From Hexactinellida sp. DTS-2022 (Eukaryota > Porifera > Hexactinellida), in assembly GCA_028753945.1 (NCBI GenBank), contig JAPNXP010000013.1, forward strand, positions 2,604,001-2,668,000: DNA of 64,000 nt, in the 5' to 3' direction. The notes under the pieces are model-generated. The model had not been told where the DNA came from. It saw nothing but the letters and a program-made list of their open reading frames with translations, and made no database searches. This document shows positions 44,771 through 57,350 of this stretch, one piece after another. How positions within the stretch are numbered: position 1 is the first letter of the stretch; every line of letters begins with the position of its first letter. Position numbers and translations under genes: made by a program.

Positions 44771-46339
44771 GGAATTATTTTTTACCTCACACGGTCTGAA
44801 AAATTAATTTGTGTCCATATGCTATGTATAATGCAATATCTACTAATGAAAATACTTAGTATTATGCATATGCACTATATTTGCATACCAACTGATTTTT
44901 TGATGGAGAGTCGCCGCTCGTGGTACCCCCCAATTTCTTACCATATCTCCGGACCAAAGTTTTTGCCACTTGACGTCGACAGAATTTGATCCACTAGTCC
45001 GATTATCGGTTTTCTGTGGATCTCAAAAGATACTCGCGATTGAGCTTGGCGTTTTTCCTTAATAGAAAAAACTTATTTACTAATGATCCATAAATTTTAA
45101 ATTCTTGGGTGTATTTCTATCATAAGTTAAGGAACCAGAATAATTTTTCATTTTAGATTTATCAATGGTTTGACAAGCTCAATCGCGCATTTGACTCAAA
45201 TGAGCCACTTAAACACTAAAACACTATTAAAGATAAAATAATATTTTCGTACATTGTCATAGTTACCTACTATGAAAACTTGAAATTTTACTAGAAGTTT
45301 TATTATATTTTACTAAGCTTTTCATAAGTATCGGAATATCAGAAAGAAGTATCGGACATTTTAAATAAATCACGATTCGCATCATCCCGGGATTAATGTA
45401 CACTGCAAATTCGTCGAAAATGTTACACGGGAGCAGGGTTTATCTAGAATTTTTTGGCCGGCACTTTATTCATAAAGTTATTATACTATTTAAAAAACAA
45501 AATTTAAAACAAAATTATTAAAAGAAATAATGGAAGAACGGCCGGAATATTTGTTAACTATAGCGAGGTGTTAATTAAAATAGTATGACAATGAAATTTT
45601 ATTATACCGATGATTTAAGTATGCAATGTTAATTGCATATTTAGCTTTTAATTAATTTTATTTAAATAATTAGTGAGTTTTGTCTGCCTTTACATGTTCC
45701 TTCAAATAGTATCTCTTCGGTGGTCTTGAAAATTCACTTAATTGCACATAATTCTCGCCCTTTAAAAAAAATCTGAAACTTTAATAGAACATGGACGTTA
45801 ATGATGAGGACTTGTCGAGCTGTGAGAAATTATTAATTCGCTTCAAATTATGTTAGATTGGGGATAGACTCAATTGACAAATTTCACATACAATCTTTAT
45901 ACAGGACTTGAACCTAATTCCTTAGTGAATTCATACAGTCTATCAAACAATATTTGTTTCTTGGTGATTTAAACAGGTATATAATTCAAAATTAGCTAAA
46001 TTAAATGTTACTTTTGAATGTTTGTTACATCTAATTGTGAATATATTTTATTGTTTACAAGCGGGAAAGCGTCCATATATCCGCTTTAATAAATGATTAT
46101 CAATACAAAGTTGTTGGATATATGTAAAAGCAAATTAAAACCTTTTGGGTCATAGAGGGAATTTTAGAATGCCCCGTAAATTTAGATTCTCCGTAAATTT
46201 TATGGTAAATCTCTAGGAATTTATCTGAACTCACTTGGCAACACTGAAAGATTGACAGAAAGTTTATGCCAATCTTATTGTTGCCTTTGGTGGCAGGATG
46301 AAGCTCTTTAGTAGTTCTAGAGGTACTTTGGGGATTAAA
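44771..46339. other. no recognisable gene
   Basis: AT-rich with one old repeat fragment (45715-45840). A short ORF at 44762-44989 is unsupported. Confidence 0.45.
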
Positions 46340-46662
46340 ATGTTAGCATAGCCTACTATATATAAGGCCTCACAGTAAAATATGATATCTGGACCAGGGA
46401 TGCGGTCGCCGCCGGGAAACGAAAATTATGGTATTTCAATTTTAGATCAAATATAGTGACTTACTGCTTAAAAACAGCAACCTCAATAACTAGCAACTGT
46501 AATAAAGTAATACGTATACTCTCATTATACCATTAATCTTGTTACTTTGTGAGTTTGAATACAGTCACATAACATATACAATACAGAAACTACTAGAAAA
46601 CATCTATTTACTCTGGTAGATATAGTTACTTCACATAAGACAACTAACTCGTATCTAAATAA

Positions 46663-49600
46663 TCAGGAATCGAACTTTTTCAATTTCCGCTTTTCTAATC
46701 CCTTTAAAGTAAGGCTCGAATTGTAATTCTTGACAAGATTTGCAATTAGACAATTTGCTTCACTTCGAACGAGACTTGATAGAATGGTTGAACCTTTCAC
46801 ATTACAAGGACAAGTAGTTCTCCAACCTTCAAAACCACTATCAAGACCAGTTAGGGAGCCAAAAGCAAGTGTTACTAAAATCTTTCTAGTTTGACCTTCT
46901 ATCAACAGGGACATAAGTTCACACTATTACTTTGGATTATAGTTAGAATCTTCCAAACAATAATTAAAGATTCCAATGCAAGCTCTGAAGGATACTTTAG
47001 ACCACCACGACAGAAAGCTGCAGTAGTTGGTACCGGAATTCGAAGGATTCATCTACTAGAATATCTTTGTCGATAATTAAAATATCTCGGCATATTAAGT
47101 ACTGTGAAGAATGCTTAAGGTATTGGTAGGCAGCATACCCAGCAATAAAAGCTAGTGACTGGAGTGTTGGGGTATCGCACTCAATGGCTGATACATCTGA
47201 TAGAGCATCAAGAAAAGGATCAATGTCAATTTCTGTATCTGTATGTACGCTATAAATGGGAGAGAAAGACTGAATAAATTCCTCCATAGAAATCTGGCTG
47301 GATGGTTGAGTGTTGGTATTAGAAAATAGAGTTAATAGATTGGAGATTTTCAAACGACGTTCAGCTTCTAAAATTTGAAGGTATGAAACATGGTAATTTG
47401 ATCCAGACATCATCCGATAAAGTCCAAAATGGTGCTCTAGTGGATCTGTCTGTAAGAAACGTGTTAAAATGTAAGCATATCCACACTGTCCAGTTAGATA
47501 ATTAACTATTTGAGGGAGTACAATGCACGCGTGTCTTAAGCTTGTAAAAGTTTGCTTGCTCAATTTGCCATCTTTCAAAGAGTGTGATTCCCAAGTCTCT
47601 AGCCAATTTACTATCCTGGTTAAAAAGATAAAGCGTTCGTCATTAACTGTGAAAGGGCGACATGAAGAATCATTTAAACGAATATGCTTATATGGAACAT
47701 TTACATTAAACATGTTCCATAACGTGAGTAGAATTTTGACGAAACTAGAGGTGTTTGTTTTCAACTCACTGCAACGTTGATCATTTTGGAGAGCTAGAGC
47801 AGCAATCGTGGACTCATGGATTACTTTCAGACTAATTTGACATTTTGGCGTTCCAATACAGTTTAAATGTCAACCGCGGGGCAAATTTTGCAAGACTCTC
47901 CTTCTCTGAGCTATAAAGGGCGCGTACATCTTGGAAAGAAGCGCAGCACACCTTTAAAGGAAATGAACAATAATCAAATCCAATATCGTCAAAATCGGGG
48001 TAGAAAAAACACTTATAACTGGACTTCAGATTTAGCCAATTGTTTCGTACAGATTTCAAAATATGGACGAAATCGAAAGTGAGATACAGAGGCCTGTTAG
48101 GAACACAAGGATGAGGTACAAATGTTTCAAGCTTACCAACAGGAGAGAATAGTTTGAATAACTTGACGTTAAGAGGATAGTTATCTGTTGAGATTACATC
48201 CACACATAAACCACAAGTTTCGATATCTTTAATACAAGCGAGTATGATGGGGAATATCTTCTCAGCGGAAAGAGAGGCACATGGTAATAGACGAACTATA
48301 GTAGATCATTTTTTCTGGAGACTTGATACCATAATAGCGAATACAGTCTTTATTGGATCTTCTGGGCTTAGACTAGAACCATATATCTTGCCTCCTTTAT
48401 ATGTGACATCAGATTTTACGTGAAATTCGTCCATTTGCATAACGATATGTTTCGAAGCTTCAGTGAAAGAATTTGTCGCTTGCTTGCAGAGGCGGCGCCA
48501 CGCTGGGGCAAGGTGGGGCAAATGCCCCACCTGGCCTTCGGCTTGCCCCACCACTGGTGGGGAAAGCCTTATCAATAGCTTAGAATTTATTTGGGCGCTT
48601 TTGAAGTATTTTTCGTTCATCTTCTTAATAGGACGCTTTTTGAAGCCAATTTTGTAGCATGGATTACGTTTGAATTGGTTTTCATGTTTTGAACCTTGTT
48701 GTTACTGTTAATCTTACCATGAAAAACTTTATGGCGTCGCCTACCGCTGCCGAAACTACTAGCTCAGCCTCAAGCTCATGCTCTATCGATGTGACCGGTC
48801 CTCCTGCCTATCGGACAGACGGATGGGGCTCATATAGTACTAGCACTATTGTGTCAATTTGTGTGTCTACCAGACTCTACCTATATTTTTTGATAGTGGT
48901 TTTATAGTTAAACATTTTGCCCCATCTCAAATGTCCCTTGCCCCGGCCAGCCCCATCGCTCATTTTGGTCTCGCGCCGCCACTGCTTGCTTGAGGAAAGG
49001 AAAGAATTCACACTCAAGTCCGAATGAAGAATACAACTTCTCCAAAGTGTTGACATGAGGCAGAGATAGACAAGCCATTTGTTGAAGATACTTATAACAT
49101 GCTGGTGAAATTAAATGTGCTTTAAGTGCCATAACCTGTGTGAGGATGTTGTACCTCCGCCTGTTTTTGGGTACAATACTGTTCTCAAGCTGACATTGGA
49201 AGAATTGAAGCCTGGATATTTCGGGGGAATCAGTTAATTAACTCTAATTCACTATTAGATGAAAGTACTTTGTTAATGAGTAGTTGGATATTGTCCTTCG
49301 CTAAAGATAAAGTCTCATTAACGGTCTTTGAAACAGATTCAGTGGACAGAACCTACGAGGGGATATAGAAATCTCACAGATAATTGATTCAAGGTGTCGT
49401 ATATCGCTGATTGAGCAAATAGGAATTGGTAAAATTTCTCCATTACGATAAGCTCTAACTGACAAATCGAAGGACACTAATATATGGGTGTTGACAATGA
49501 TATTGTGTTCTGTCAGTAGAGGTAGCATATAAATTAGACTATGATCATCTGGGTACCATAAAGACCATGTTTTAGGTAGGGAAAACAAAGGTAACTTAGC

Positions 49601-50045
49601 TTGGATATCCTGGAAACAATTGATCTGATATTTCTATTTCTCTTCGCTCTCAGATGCCAGGCTAAGTGTTAATGCTTCATAAAACATTTCCTCATCTTTT
49701 GAGGTAGGTGACACACATCTGCGCTTTTTGGAGCTAATAGATTGAGAACAGATTGAAGGGTGTCCTGGTAGAAAAACTGGAACGGCACCATCTTTTAGCT
49801 TTGGGTTGACTCTTGGAATTTCACGATAAGTACCATCTCCGTTTGGAACTTTGTGAGTATACTCAACATCCTCCTGGCGAAAATGATTTACACCCACGTA
49901 ACCCCCTTGAATGATTGTAAATCGTCTCTCCGAAGAACCTGAAGCCATCTGTGTCTTAGGTCATCTGGTTTCGTAGGTAGTTTAAAAACTGGGACACGGT
50001 GATCGTCGTTGTAGTTGATTAGGTAACAAGATGGATTATTTAGCT
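46663..50045 (-). pseudogene. THAP P-like transposase, decayed (copy 2)
   Basis: Minus-strand order: a damaged THAP finger (RVPVFKLPTKP, frameshift, then HFRQEDVEYTHKVPNGDG), the linker ending RRRYNILTQVMALKAH (intronless), the Asp motif MQMDEFHVKSD, a TGA at about 48308 just after SSLQKK, STDNYPLNVKLFKLF, LTFDFVHILKSVRNNWLN, then TDPLEHHFGLYRMMSGSNY with the probable catalytic Glu (about 47430), and a C-terminal block ending KRKLKKFDS. The start ATG and first THAP Cys are not recognisable. A hAT MITE interrupts it between the linker and the first Asp. Dead, but covers nearly the full length. Confidence 0.9.
48487..48984. mobile_element. hAT MITE, GGGGCAA family, TSD cttgcttg
   Basis: Ends CAGAGGCGGCGCCACGC and (reversed) CAGTGGCGGCGCGAGAC. 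Perfect duplication cttgcttg at 48479-48486 and 48985-48992. GGGGCAA/TTGCCCC words near both ends. Inserted in the transposase frame of P-like copy 2. ORFs inside are spurious. Confidence 0.94.
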
Positions 50046-50329
50046 GTAGAGCGTAATATAAGTGTAAATTTGCTATGTATGTTATATACCATAAAACACT
50101 TACTTATATTATGGGTGAATAACAACACAAAATTCTAAAATTAATTTGTGGTTAATATGCATATTTTTCGATATATATCGACTGCTAGTCACCGGAATAT
50201 CTGTTTTTAAGCGGAATGTCACTAAATTTGATAAAAAATTGCAATTTCGTTTCCCGGCGGCGACCGCATCCCTGGTCCAGAATTCATATTTTACTGTGAG
50301 GCCTTATGTATAGTAGGTTATGATGTTAG

Positions 50330-51290
50330 CTATTTTTCCTAAGTGATTCTAGTTGTTGGCTTATTCGTCAGGTGTCTGAAAAGTGTAATTGATTATCTGT
50401 TTGCATTCCCATGTCTGTGTATCTAATTTTCAGGAATTGTAGGCAATGTTGTTTAGTCATTTTTGTCATTTACAATTGGCCGCGATTTTTGGCAAGATCT
50501 TTATTGTCAATTAGGTAGGTGTTTATTTGTGTAAATTCTGGTTCTTGCTGTGAAGGTGCTTATACATGTGTCTATAATTTGAAGTACTTGGTAAATTACG
50601 GTAATCTGTACAAGGTTGCACGCGTGGCGGGCTGGTCTGACATCCCGATTGTGTGGGCCGAGTTTCATTATTGCCCCGCGGTGCTTGCGGGACATTGGCC
50701 CGCAACAAACCCACAACAGGAAATGGGGCTTGTTGCGTTTTGGCATAGTTTGCATGCGTGGTTATAGTAACAATCGTTTATTAGTGAGGGATGGGTAGCT
50801 CGTATCCCCGGCTTCATTGACATAAAGACTTATAGTTGTTTTGACGATGAGTTTTCAGAGCGTTGTATTAAAATTCTTCCATTCCCTCAGGGTTTTTGTT
50901 TCGTGCCTGGGGCGGGGGCAGGTGTGATTTTGGACTTCGGGTGTTCTTTTGGGGATTTTTGCCGTGGCTGAGGCATTGTATTTGTTGAATTCTTTGCGGG
51001 TGAACTGTTTCCTTTTTATACATTTGCATATATATATATTTTTTCAGTTGATCCCAAAGCAGGTAAATTAATCTATGTTTTATATCCATTATCAAATTCA
51101 CTCTAAATGGCTACCCCTCAATTGATTAATCACACATAAAGAGATTTGAGGAAATTATCATGGGGAAGAAAAACCTTCAATGTTTTTGGAATGGACAGAG
51201 CAAGAGGAACAAGAGACAAGGATTGAACTAAAAATTCGTTACCGTTTTGTAACAATTCTTGAATTACATTAATTAAATATATTCATCACC
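50330..51290. other. unassigned, less AT-rich stretch
   Basis: Higher GC from 50600 to 50960. An 82-codon plus frame (50519-50767) and its antisense frames overlap, and none matches a family I know. Poly-purine AGCAAGAGGAACAAGAGAC near 51200. Nothing supported. Confidence 0.35.
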
Positions 51291-52200
51291 AAAAAGTTCA
51301 ATATATTCCCCCCTGAACTTTCTGTAGCGTTCCAATCTTCCTGGAAAAGTGGAAAATAAATCGGGATGGATCCCTATAACCCAGTGATTTATTTCCCACT
51401 CCAGCTACTTGAAATCGCTAAATCTATTACCACGGTGCGATTTTTCATTTCTCCAAACAACCGTTAATAGCTCGGAGCTAGGTCTGGTCTATAGGATGAT
51501 CAAATCCCAAGCGACGACTAGCTTCCTTTGTTCGATAGCTAACAGGGGGCCTCGTTTTATCATGTTGGATTAAAATTATATTTCTAAGTTTCCTTTGCCT
51601 GAGTTCTTCAAAGTTCTTCAAATTCGCTGATGAAATAATCGCTGTTGATGGTAGTTTTCTTTGGAAGCAATCAAAAGATTCCCGTTCTATCCCAGATTGG
51701 CCATCCGTTTGTCTGCAGAGGGAGCACTCCTAATGTTGATAGAGACACGGATTCTTTCGCTTCCAGTGACTGTGTTTTAGTCTCTGGTTGGTAGTAATGG
51801 AAAAACGTTTCATCTCAAATAACTACCCAGGATATATATTATTTTCTCTTCTCCATGATTACAGTAGGTCGCGACTGATCACTCCAGCTCAATTACCAAC
51901 CAGTGTCATTTCCAGTTCCTATTGAGTAATTCGATGAATGATTGATTTGGGATCCCACTTAACTCCTCTAACTCCCGGGCAGTAGCACGTAAGTTTTCAC
52001 CCAGTATGGTCTCAATTAGCTGAACGTTACTACGGAGACCTGCCGATTTTGGCCTCCACGGACAAAGTCCTCATAGGTATCCCAGCCAGTGTTCCCCCTA
52101 AGAATATTGACCTTTCAGCGAAAGGTTAAATTGAGTCTGCTGCTCAAAATATTTCCTAAATGCCATTGGACCCCTAAAATCGAAATTAAAATGGGATGGG
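51290..52200 (-). pseudogene. mariner transposase relic
   Basis: Minus-strand reading: a helix-turn-helix remnant near 52050-51960, the first catalytic motif DETFFHYYQPETKTQS (about 51810-51765), then IILIQHDKTRPPVSYRTKEA with RRLGF (51580-51500), corresponding to the mariner HDNARPH block with the second Asp, a remnant of HPPYSPDLAPSD around 51490, and a tail like the usual RW.K.I...GEY (about 51320). Stops and frameshifts throughout. I could not find its inverted ends. Confidence 0.82.
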
Positions 52201-52639
52201 GAATGATTTTCAATTGATTTTGAAAGTTGCGAGTGGTAGTTAGCCCAATATAGGCACGCATTTTAAAGATTTCTGTGGGATACCGAAGTTATATAGTATT
52301 TATGTGTTTAAAAAGTGCAGTATTTCCAGCCGGTGTATTGACGTTTTCTGAAATTTAATAGTCGATGAAGCAGGCCGAATGTGGCTGAAAAATTGGTCTA
52401 GGGTGAACAATAATCCCAGCCCTCCTCGATTCGTTCTATCCAATTGTATACTGTTGACCTGAAATGGCACTCATCCCCATATACCATGTGAAAACCTGCC
52501 TATGTATTGTAAATTCAACGATACTATCGATATATACTACTAGTCACTATTTAAGTTGTTATACTAGTCTATGTAATAAATCAATTCAGTAAGAAATTTA
52601 TGTCAATCCTTGCAATAGTGTATTTTGAAATCTCTGGTT
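52201..52639. other. no recognisable gene
   Basis: Flank of the mariner relic; may contain its decayed N-terminal part. Confidence 0.4.
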
Positions 52640-53029
52640 CAGGCTTGGACCGGGTCACCGGGTCAACCGGATCACAATATTCGCTAAAACTCCGGGTCAC
52701 TACCGGGTCCGGCTTGGACTGAGTCACCGGATTACCGGGTCAACCGGGTCACTTAATTTTGATTTTACCCGATTCTTCACAGTAATGCTAATTAAATTTT
52801 ATTGGTTTGTAGAATTATAACTTAGAAAGATTCATTTAATATAGTAAGTCGTTTAATATTTATGAGACATAGTACTTCAATTGAAATTTCTTTGGTATCG
52901 CTGGTCACTGTATACTTACTTACCGGGTCAACCGGGTCACCGGTTCAGAATTTATCGGGTCAGCCGGATCACCGGGTCTGAGCTTACCGGGTTGACCGGG
53001 TCATGAAATCTTGACCCGGTCCAAGCCTG
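52640..53029. mobile_element. hAT-type MITE, ACCGGGTCA family
   Basis: Ends CAGGCTTGGACCGGGTCACC and (reversed) CAGGCTTGGACCGGGTCAAG; ACCGGGTCA arrays at 52660-52755 and 52920-53010. No 8-bp duplication is evident, unlike its look-alikes. Confidence 0.75.
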
Positions 53030-53499
53030 GTTTGAATGCAGATAATAAGCCAACTTCACTATACTTGGCATTTTTTATAATATTTCTAGCCACGGTACGT
53101 GGTATATCGATGGTATAATGAGGTATAACCAATTCTACAAAATTAGGAATTGTTTCGGTATAACAATCTATACTTGCATTACACATATATTATACCTATA
53201 ACACCTTAATACTATAAATAGACTTGGTATATTGTGGTATAATATTGGTATAATCATAGCCAACTCTATATAAGGCCTAACAGTAACTTTGAAATTATGG
53301 ACTAGGGATGCATCAATAGATGGTAATATTTAACCAACCACAATATTTTAACCCATATTTCTATTTATAATAAACCACATGTTTTTGTTACAACTACCCT
53401 ACTAAATACTAAGTTTAATTTTTTACTAATTATTAGCCTCTTTTTTATTTATTTTGTGTCATTATCTTGTCCCCTACTATTCCTATTCATTTCTAACTA

Positions 53500-53659
53500 C
53501 AGTTGAAACCGGATATTTTTGACAATCGGATATTTTTAACACATTTTCTTGTAAATAATTAATTATTGTTGTTGTTGTAAAATCGGGTATTTTTAACAAT
53601 CGGATATTTTTAACAAATTTTCGTTAAAAGAATGTGTTAAAAATATCCGGTTTCAACTG
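53500..53659. mobile_element. pogo-type MITE, CCGGATATTTTTAACA family, copy 2
   Basis: Same arms as 40780-40955, reversed; TA at 53498-53499 and 53660-53661. It lies 19 bp before the transposase ATG of P-like copy 3, so it may have changed that gene's 5' region. Confidence 0.9.
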
Positions 53660-53678
53660 TATTAGATTCGTTTACATT

Positions 53679-55568
53679 ATGCCCAGCAGTTGCTCAGCCC
53701 CCGGATGCAGAAGTACAGCCCAGATGATCGAGTTACTATATTCAGGATGCCTGAACATTCACCAGAACTCCGACAAGCTTGGATACGGGCTCTTCTTCGA
53801 GAGAATATTGATAATCTCAAGGTAGTCAACGTATGCTGAAGCATTTTCGAGAAGATGTCGAAGTTTCTCACAAGGTTCCCAATGGAGACGGAACTTTCAC
53901 TGAAATACCTCGTGCAAAGCCCAAGTTGAGAGACGGCGCAGTTCCCTGCTTGCTTCCTGGTTGTCCATCCTACTATTCTTCAACCATAACAACCAAACGG
54001 ACTCGCTTGTCGTATGACGCAAAAGAAGAAGAATTGATGAATCAGACACTACAGCTTAGCTTACTATCTGAGAGTGAGGAGAAACATAAGTACATCATCA
54101 GAAATTTACAGGATCTAAAAGCTAAGTTAATTTTGACTAGCCATTGAATTTAACTTGTGTAAATTATTTTCTCTTAGTGGAAAGCTGGAAACTAGCGTAC
54201 CCCACCCTTTAGATGAAAATTGACCTCTCTTCCTTACATTTGATTTTGTCCATATATTGAAAAGTATACGCAATAATTGGTTAAATTAGAAATTTTTTGA
54301 TAAACATTTCGTTTTCCAAATTTTGAACATATTGACATTGATAAATGCAGCTACCCCCTCAGTGTCCATTCTGCTTCTTCTCAAGATGTACGCCTTCTAT
54401 ACAATTCTGAACGATACAGTTTAGCAAAACTAGCCGATCACTTGATTGTAAAAGCTTGTTTTCCTCCTAGTTTAGAAAGGCAAAATGTCAAATTGGTTTG
54501 GAAGGTTGTTAGCGAACTTACACTATCTGACCTTGAAATCCAAAATGAAAGTCGTTGTCCGGAGTATCGTAATAATACATCTAGTTTCGTAAGTATCCTT
54601 CTTACTCTTTGGAAAATATTCAATATCAATACGCCAGTCAAAGGGACCCGATTAAATGATAGCCTCTCAAGACCGTTGATCTTAAACGATGAACGATTTT
54701 TATTTTTGATACGTATAGTATTTTGGCTAGGTGCTTGGCAGGATTTACCCGACAAAACGGGTAAATTGAGTAAGCAAACGTATACTAGTTTTAGACACGC
54801 CTGTACTGTCTTACCACTTATACTAACCATCTAACTGAATATTGTGGCTTTTCTTAAGTATTATCATCCTTTTTGCAAACTGACCCTTTGGAACACCATT
54901 TTGGACTCTACCGTTATGATGTCGGGTTCGAATTACCATATTTCTTACATTCAGATTCTTGAAACCGAGCGTCGTCTTAAACTTTCTAGTATATGTATTA
55001 AACATGTTTGCAGATCAACAATACGCTTTCCAAACGATTCAGACATTTGTAAAGTCTTTTTCTAATTGCTGCAATGCGTTTTCTTGATGTAATTGGCGAT
55101 CTATCATCCATTGAATGCTTCAACAAATCCTTCAGTCGTTAGCTTTTATCGCAGGTTATACGGTCCATAAGTTATTAAAAAGATCTCCAGAATGCCATGT
55201 GTGCGCTGGTACTTTAATTTATGATAAATAATTTGTTTTTGATGTTGAATCACATACTGAGTTTAAGTTCATACAATTAACAGCGGACTTAAGTATCCGT
55301 CTGAGCCTGTTCTTACTGGAATATAATGATTGCAATAGAAAACAATAATCAGCTGTTGACTTTGCTTGTAGACGGTCCCTCTAGAAGGTTATTAGTAGAA
55401 CTCACCTTGACATACATGGAAAATGATGATGATATTGCTATCTGGAAATCAAATTGTATTAATTGCGATGTGTACAGTTGGAGTATTTTGAGCAAGTTAA
55501 TCTTTACTGCTGCTAATTGTTTCTTGCCAATAAAATTAAAAACTACAACTCCTCTGTGCTTCAAATAG
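53679..55568 (+). pseudogene. THAP P-like transposase with internal deletion (copy 3)
   Basis: Starts MPSSCSAPGCRSTAQ (THAP Cys pair), goes out of frame, then VCLKHFREDVEVSHKVPNGD (about 53835) and RDGAVPCLLPGCPSYYSS, ending near 54147 in the linker. It resumes near 54175 at GKLETSVPHP, with LTFDFVHILKSIRNNWLN (about 54240): the region with both catalytic Asp residues is deleted. Later blocks LVWKVVSELTLSDLEIQNES (54490), GKLSKQTYTSFRHACTVLPL (54760), MMSGSNYHISYIQILETERR (54915) and a C-terminal block to 55568 remain in different frames. Cannot encode active transposase. Confidence 0.9.
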
Positions 55569-55897
55569 GTATCGATAAACGTGAATTTAAAAAAATCTCA
55601 TGAATTATTGTTTACCATTACATAATATTTATTGTTGATAGCACTTAATTTCTTTATAGAGGAGTTCCAACACATGTTGTGTTTCGTATATGTGTTGTGT
55701 ATTACACTAGTTTAAATGTTTGTATTTTGTATGTAGGTTGACTTATTATAATTAAAATATATTAATTCCAATAAATGTATGGACTTATTCTTCACGGATA
55801 TACTGGGTTGGGAAAATATTACTTGAGATGCACTTAAGTGCTTTTATGTTCATTATATCAACTGTTAGGCCTTATATAGAGTAGCCTATGGTATAAT

Positions 55898-57347
55898 CTA
55901 GGTGTAATGTAGATAAAATTTAATAAATAATTTAAGCACAAGGTAGTATACCGAAACTATATACTAATTTGGTATAATTGCTTATACCTCATTATAGCAT
56001 CGGTATACCACGTACCGTGTTTCTAGCTCATGTCCAACAACATTGGTCTTACCATATACATATGTACGAGCAACTTGTTGCATCGATTAACTAGGTAATA
56101 AATTTTAGATTCAATTATTATTTTAGTTAGTACCTTCATTTTAAACAAGCTTTTGTTATTCGTTGAGTTCTTGAAACACAAATTGACGGCAATAGCCCTA
56201 GCCATTCAAATTTAAGTTTTTAGAGTTATAATATTTTATGTAAATAATCAATCAGTGTTATCTTTTTGGTACGATTGCAATTTAAATAAAGGTTTATTTC
56301 GGTAGACAATTCGCCTAGCCCCTCATTTTCGTTAGGAATTGTTTGTTGCTACAAAATAAATTATCATACGCCGAAAAATAAAGCTATGAATTTATTCTTA
56401 TATCTGATATACAAGACATAACAATAACTATTTACTGATAAAGTTTAAACGAGATGGTAGTTTAATTTTCGCTGAGGCTTTGCGCTGAACAACACTGATT
56501 CTACAGGTCAAAGATAATCCTCAAACTTGCACTCGAGACTGAAGCAGTGAGGCCCTCGATAGTGTTTCTAGCAAATTCCGTAAGAAATAAATGAAATGTC
56601 TTTGGGTAGTATAAAGCAGTAATTCAAACTGGCTGCAAATAGGCTATGCTTTATATAAATAAGTTATCCTATGTTTTAAGAAACGAAGATAAGCTGTTAG
56701 ACAGCAATAAAGCTATACAAAGAACAACGAAGCTAGGATGTCAAAAGAACGCTTCTCCACAAGTGTTCTCACTAGGCCTCTTTTGGGGGTACAGTACTCC
56801 TTATTGCGATAATGCACTTCTCTATCATGCCTAAATAGACATAATGTACACCCCTATAGTGCCTAAACAAACCTATTGTACCCCATATAGTAATCCATAT
56901 TATGATATAATGAATATTTATGGGAATAATAGTAATGATTCAGCATTCGGAGTCATTGATGATTTCTAAGTTAAATAATGTAAAAATCACTAGCACTACA
57001 ATAATTGTGTAATATTATTTGAAAATGGCAGGAGTGTTGCGATCGAAAGAATCGCTATTGGTAATTTTATAGTAGAATTATCCCGTAATTCCGTAAATAA
57101 CCTCGTAATTCGGAGTTAAAATATTTGCCCACAAAGTGGACAATAATCTTCCTTATACCTTAGGGGTATAAATATTTTTGAGCGCGCATTAGGCACTGAG
57201 TGCATATCCCCCAATTACAAAATCTTGGCGAGAACCCTGCTCCACAAACATCAACTAAGTGAGGCTGTCAGAGAGGAACAAAGGTATATGACTAGAAAAT
57301 AAAGTAGGCTGTGAGACAGCAACTAAGAAACACCAAGAACAAAACAC
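55898..57347. other. no recognisable gene
   Basis: AT-rich; scattered frames (56023-56205 minus, 56646-56834 plus) without support. Confidence 0.45.
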
Positions 57348-57350
57348 AGT

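Larger units (their letters stand above)
46347..50322 (-). mobile_element. P-like element, 80-bp inverted ends, TSD atgttag (copy 2)
   Basis: Inverted ends 46347-46426 and 50243-50322 start CATAGCCTACTATA / CATAACCTACTATA and share GCGGTCGCCGCCGGGAAACG. Perfect 7-bp duplication atgttag at 46340-46346 and 50323-50329. The P superfamily uses 7-8 bp. It contains a decayed transposase and a 498-bp hAT MITE. Confidence 0.93.
53255..55890 (+). mobile_element. P-like element, 30-bp inverted ends, TSD gtataat (copy 3)
   Basis: Inverted ends 53255-53284 and 55861-55890 (CATAGCCAACTCTATATAAG / CATAGGCTACTCTATATAAG) with two differences in 30. Perfect 7-bp duplication gtataat at 53248-53254 and 55891-55897. 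It carries a pogo-type MITE and a deleted transposase. Confidence 0.92.

Noticed and set aside
48657-48907. 72-codon frame within the hAT MITE
   Set aside because: Lies wholly in a non-autonomous element with defined ends; no domain.
52632-53037. 8-bp duplication around the ACCGGGTCA element
   Set aside because: Flanks ctctggtt and gtttgaat do not match; recorded as an element without a duplication.
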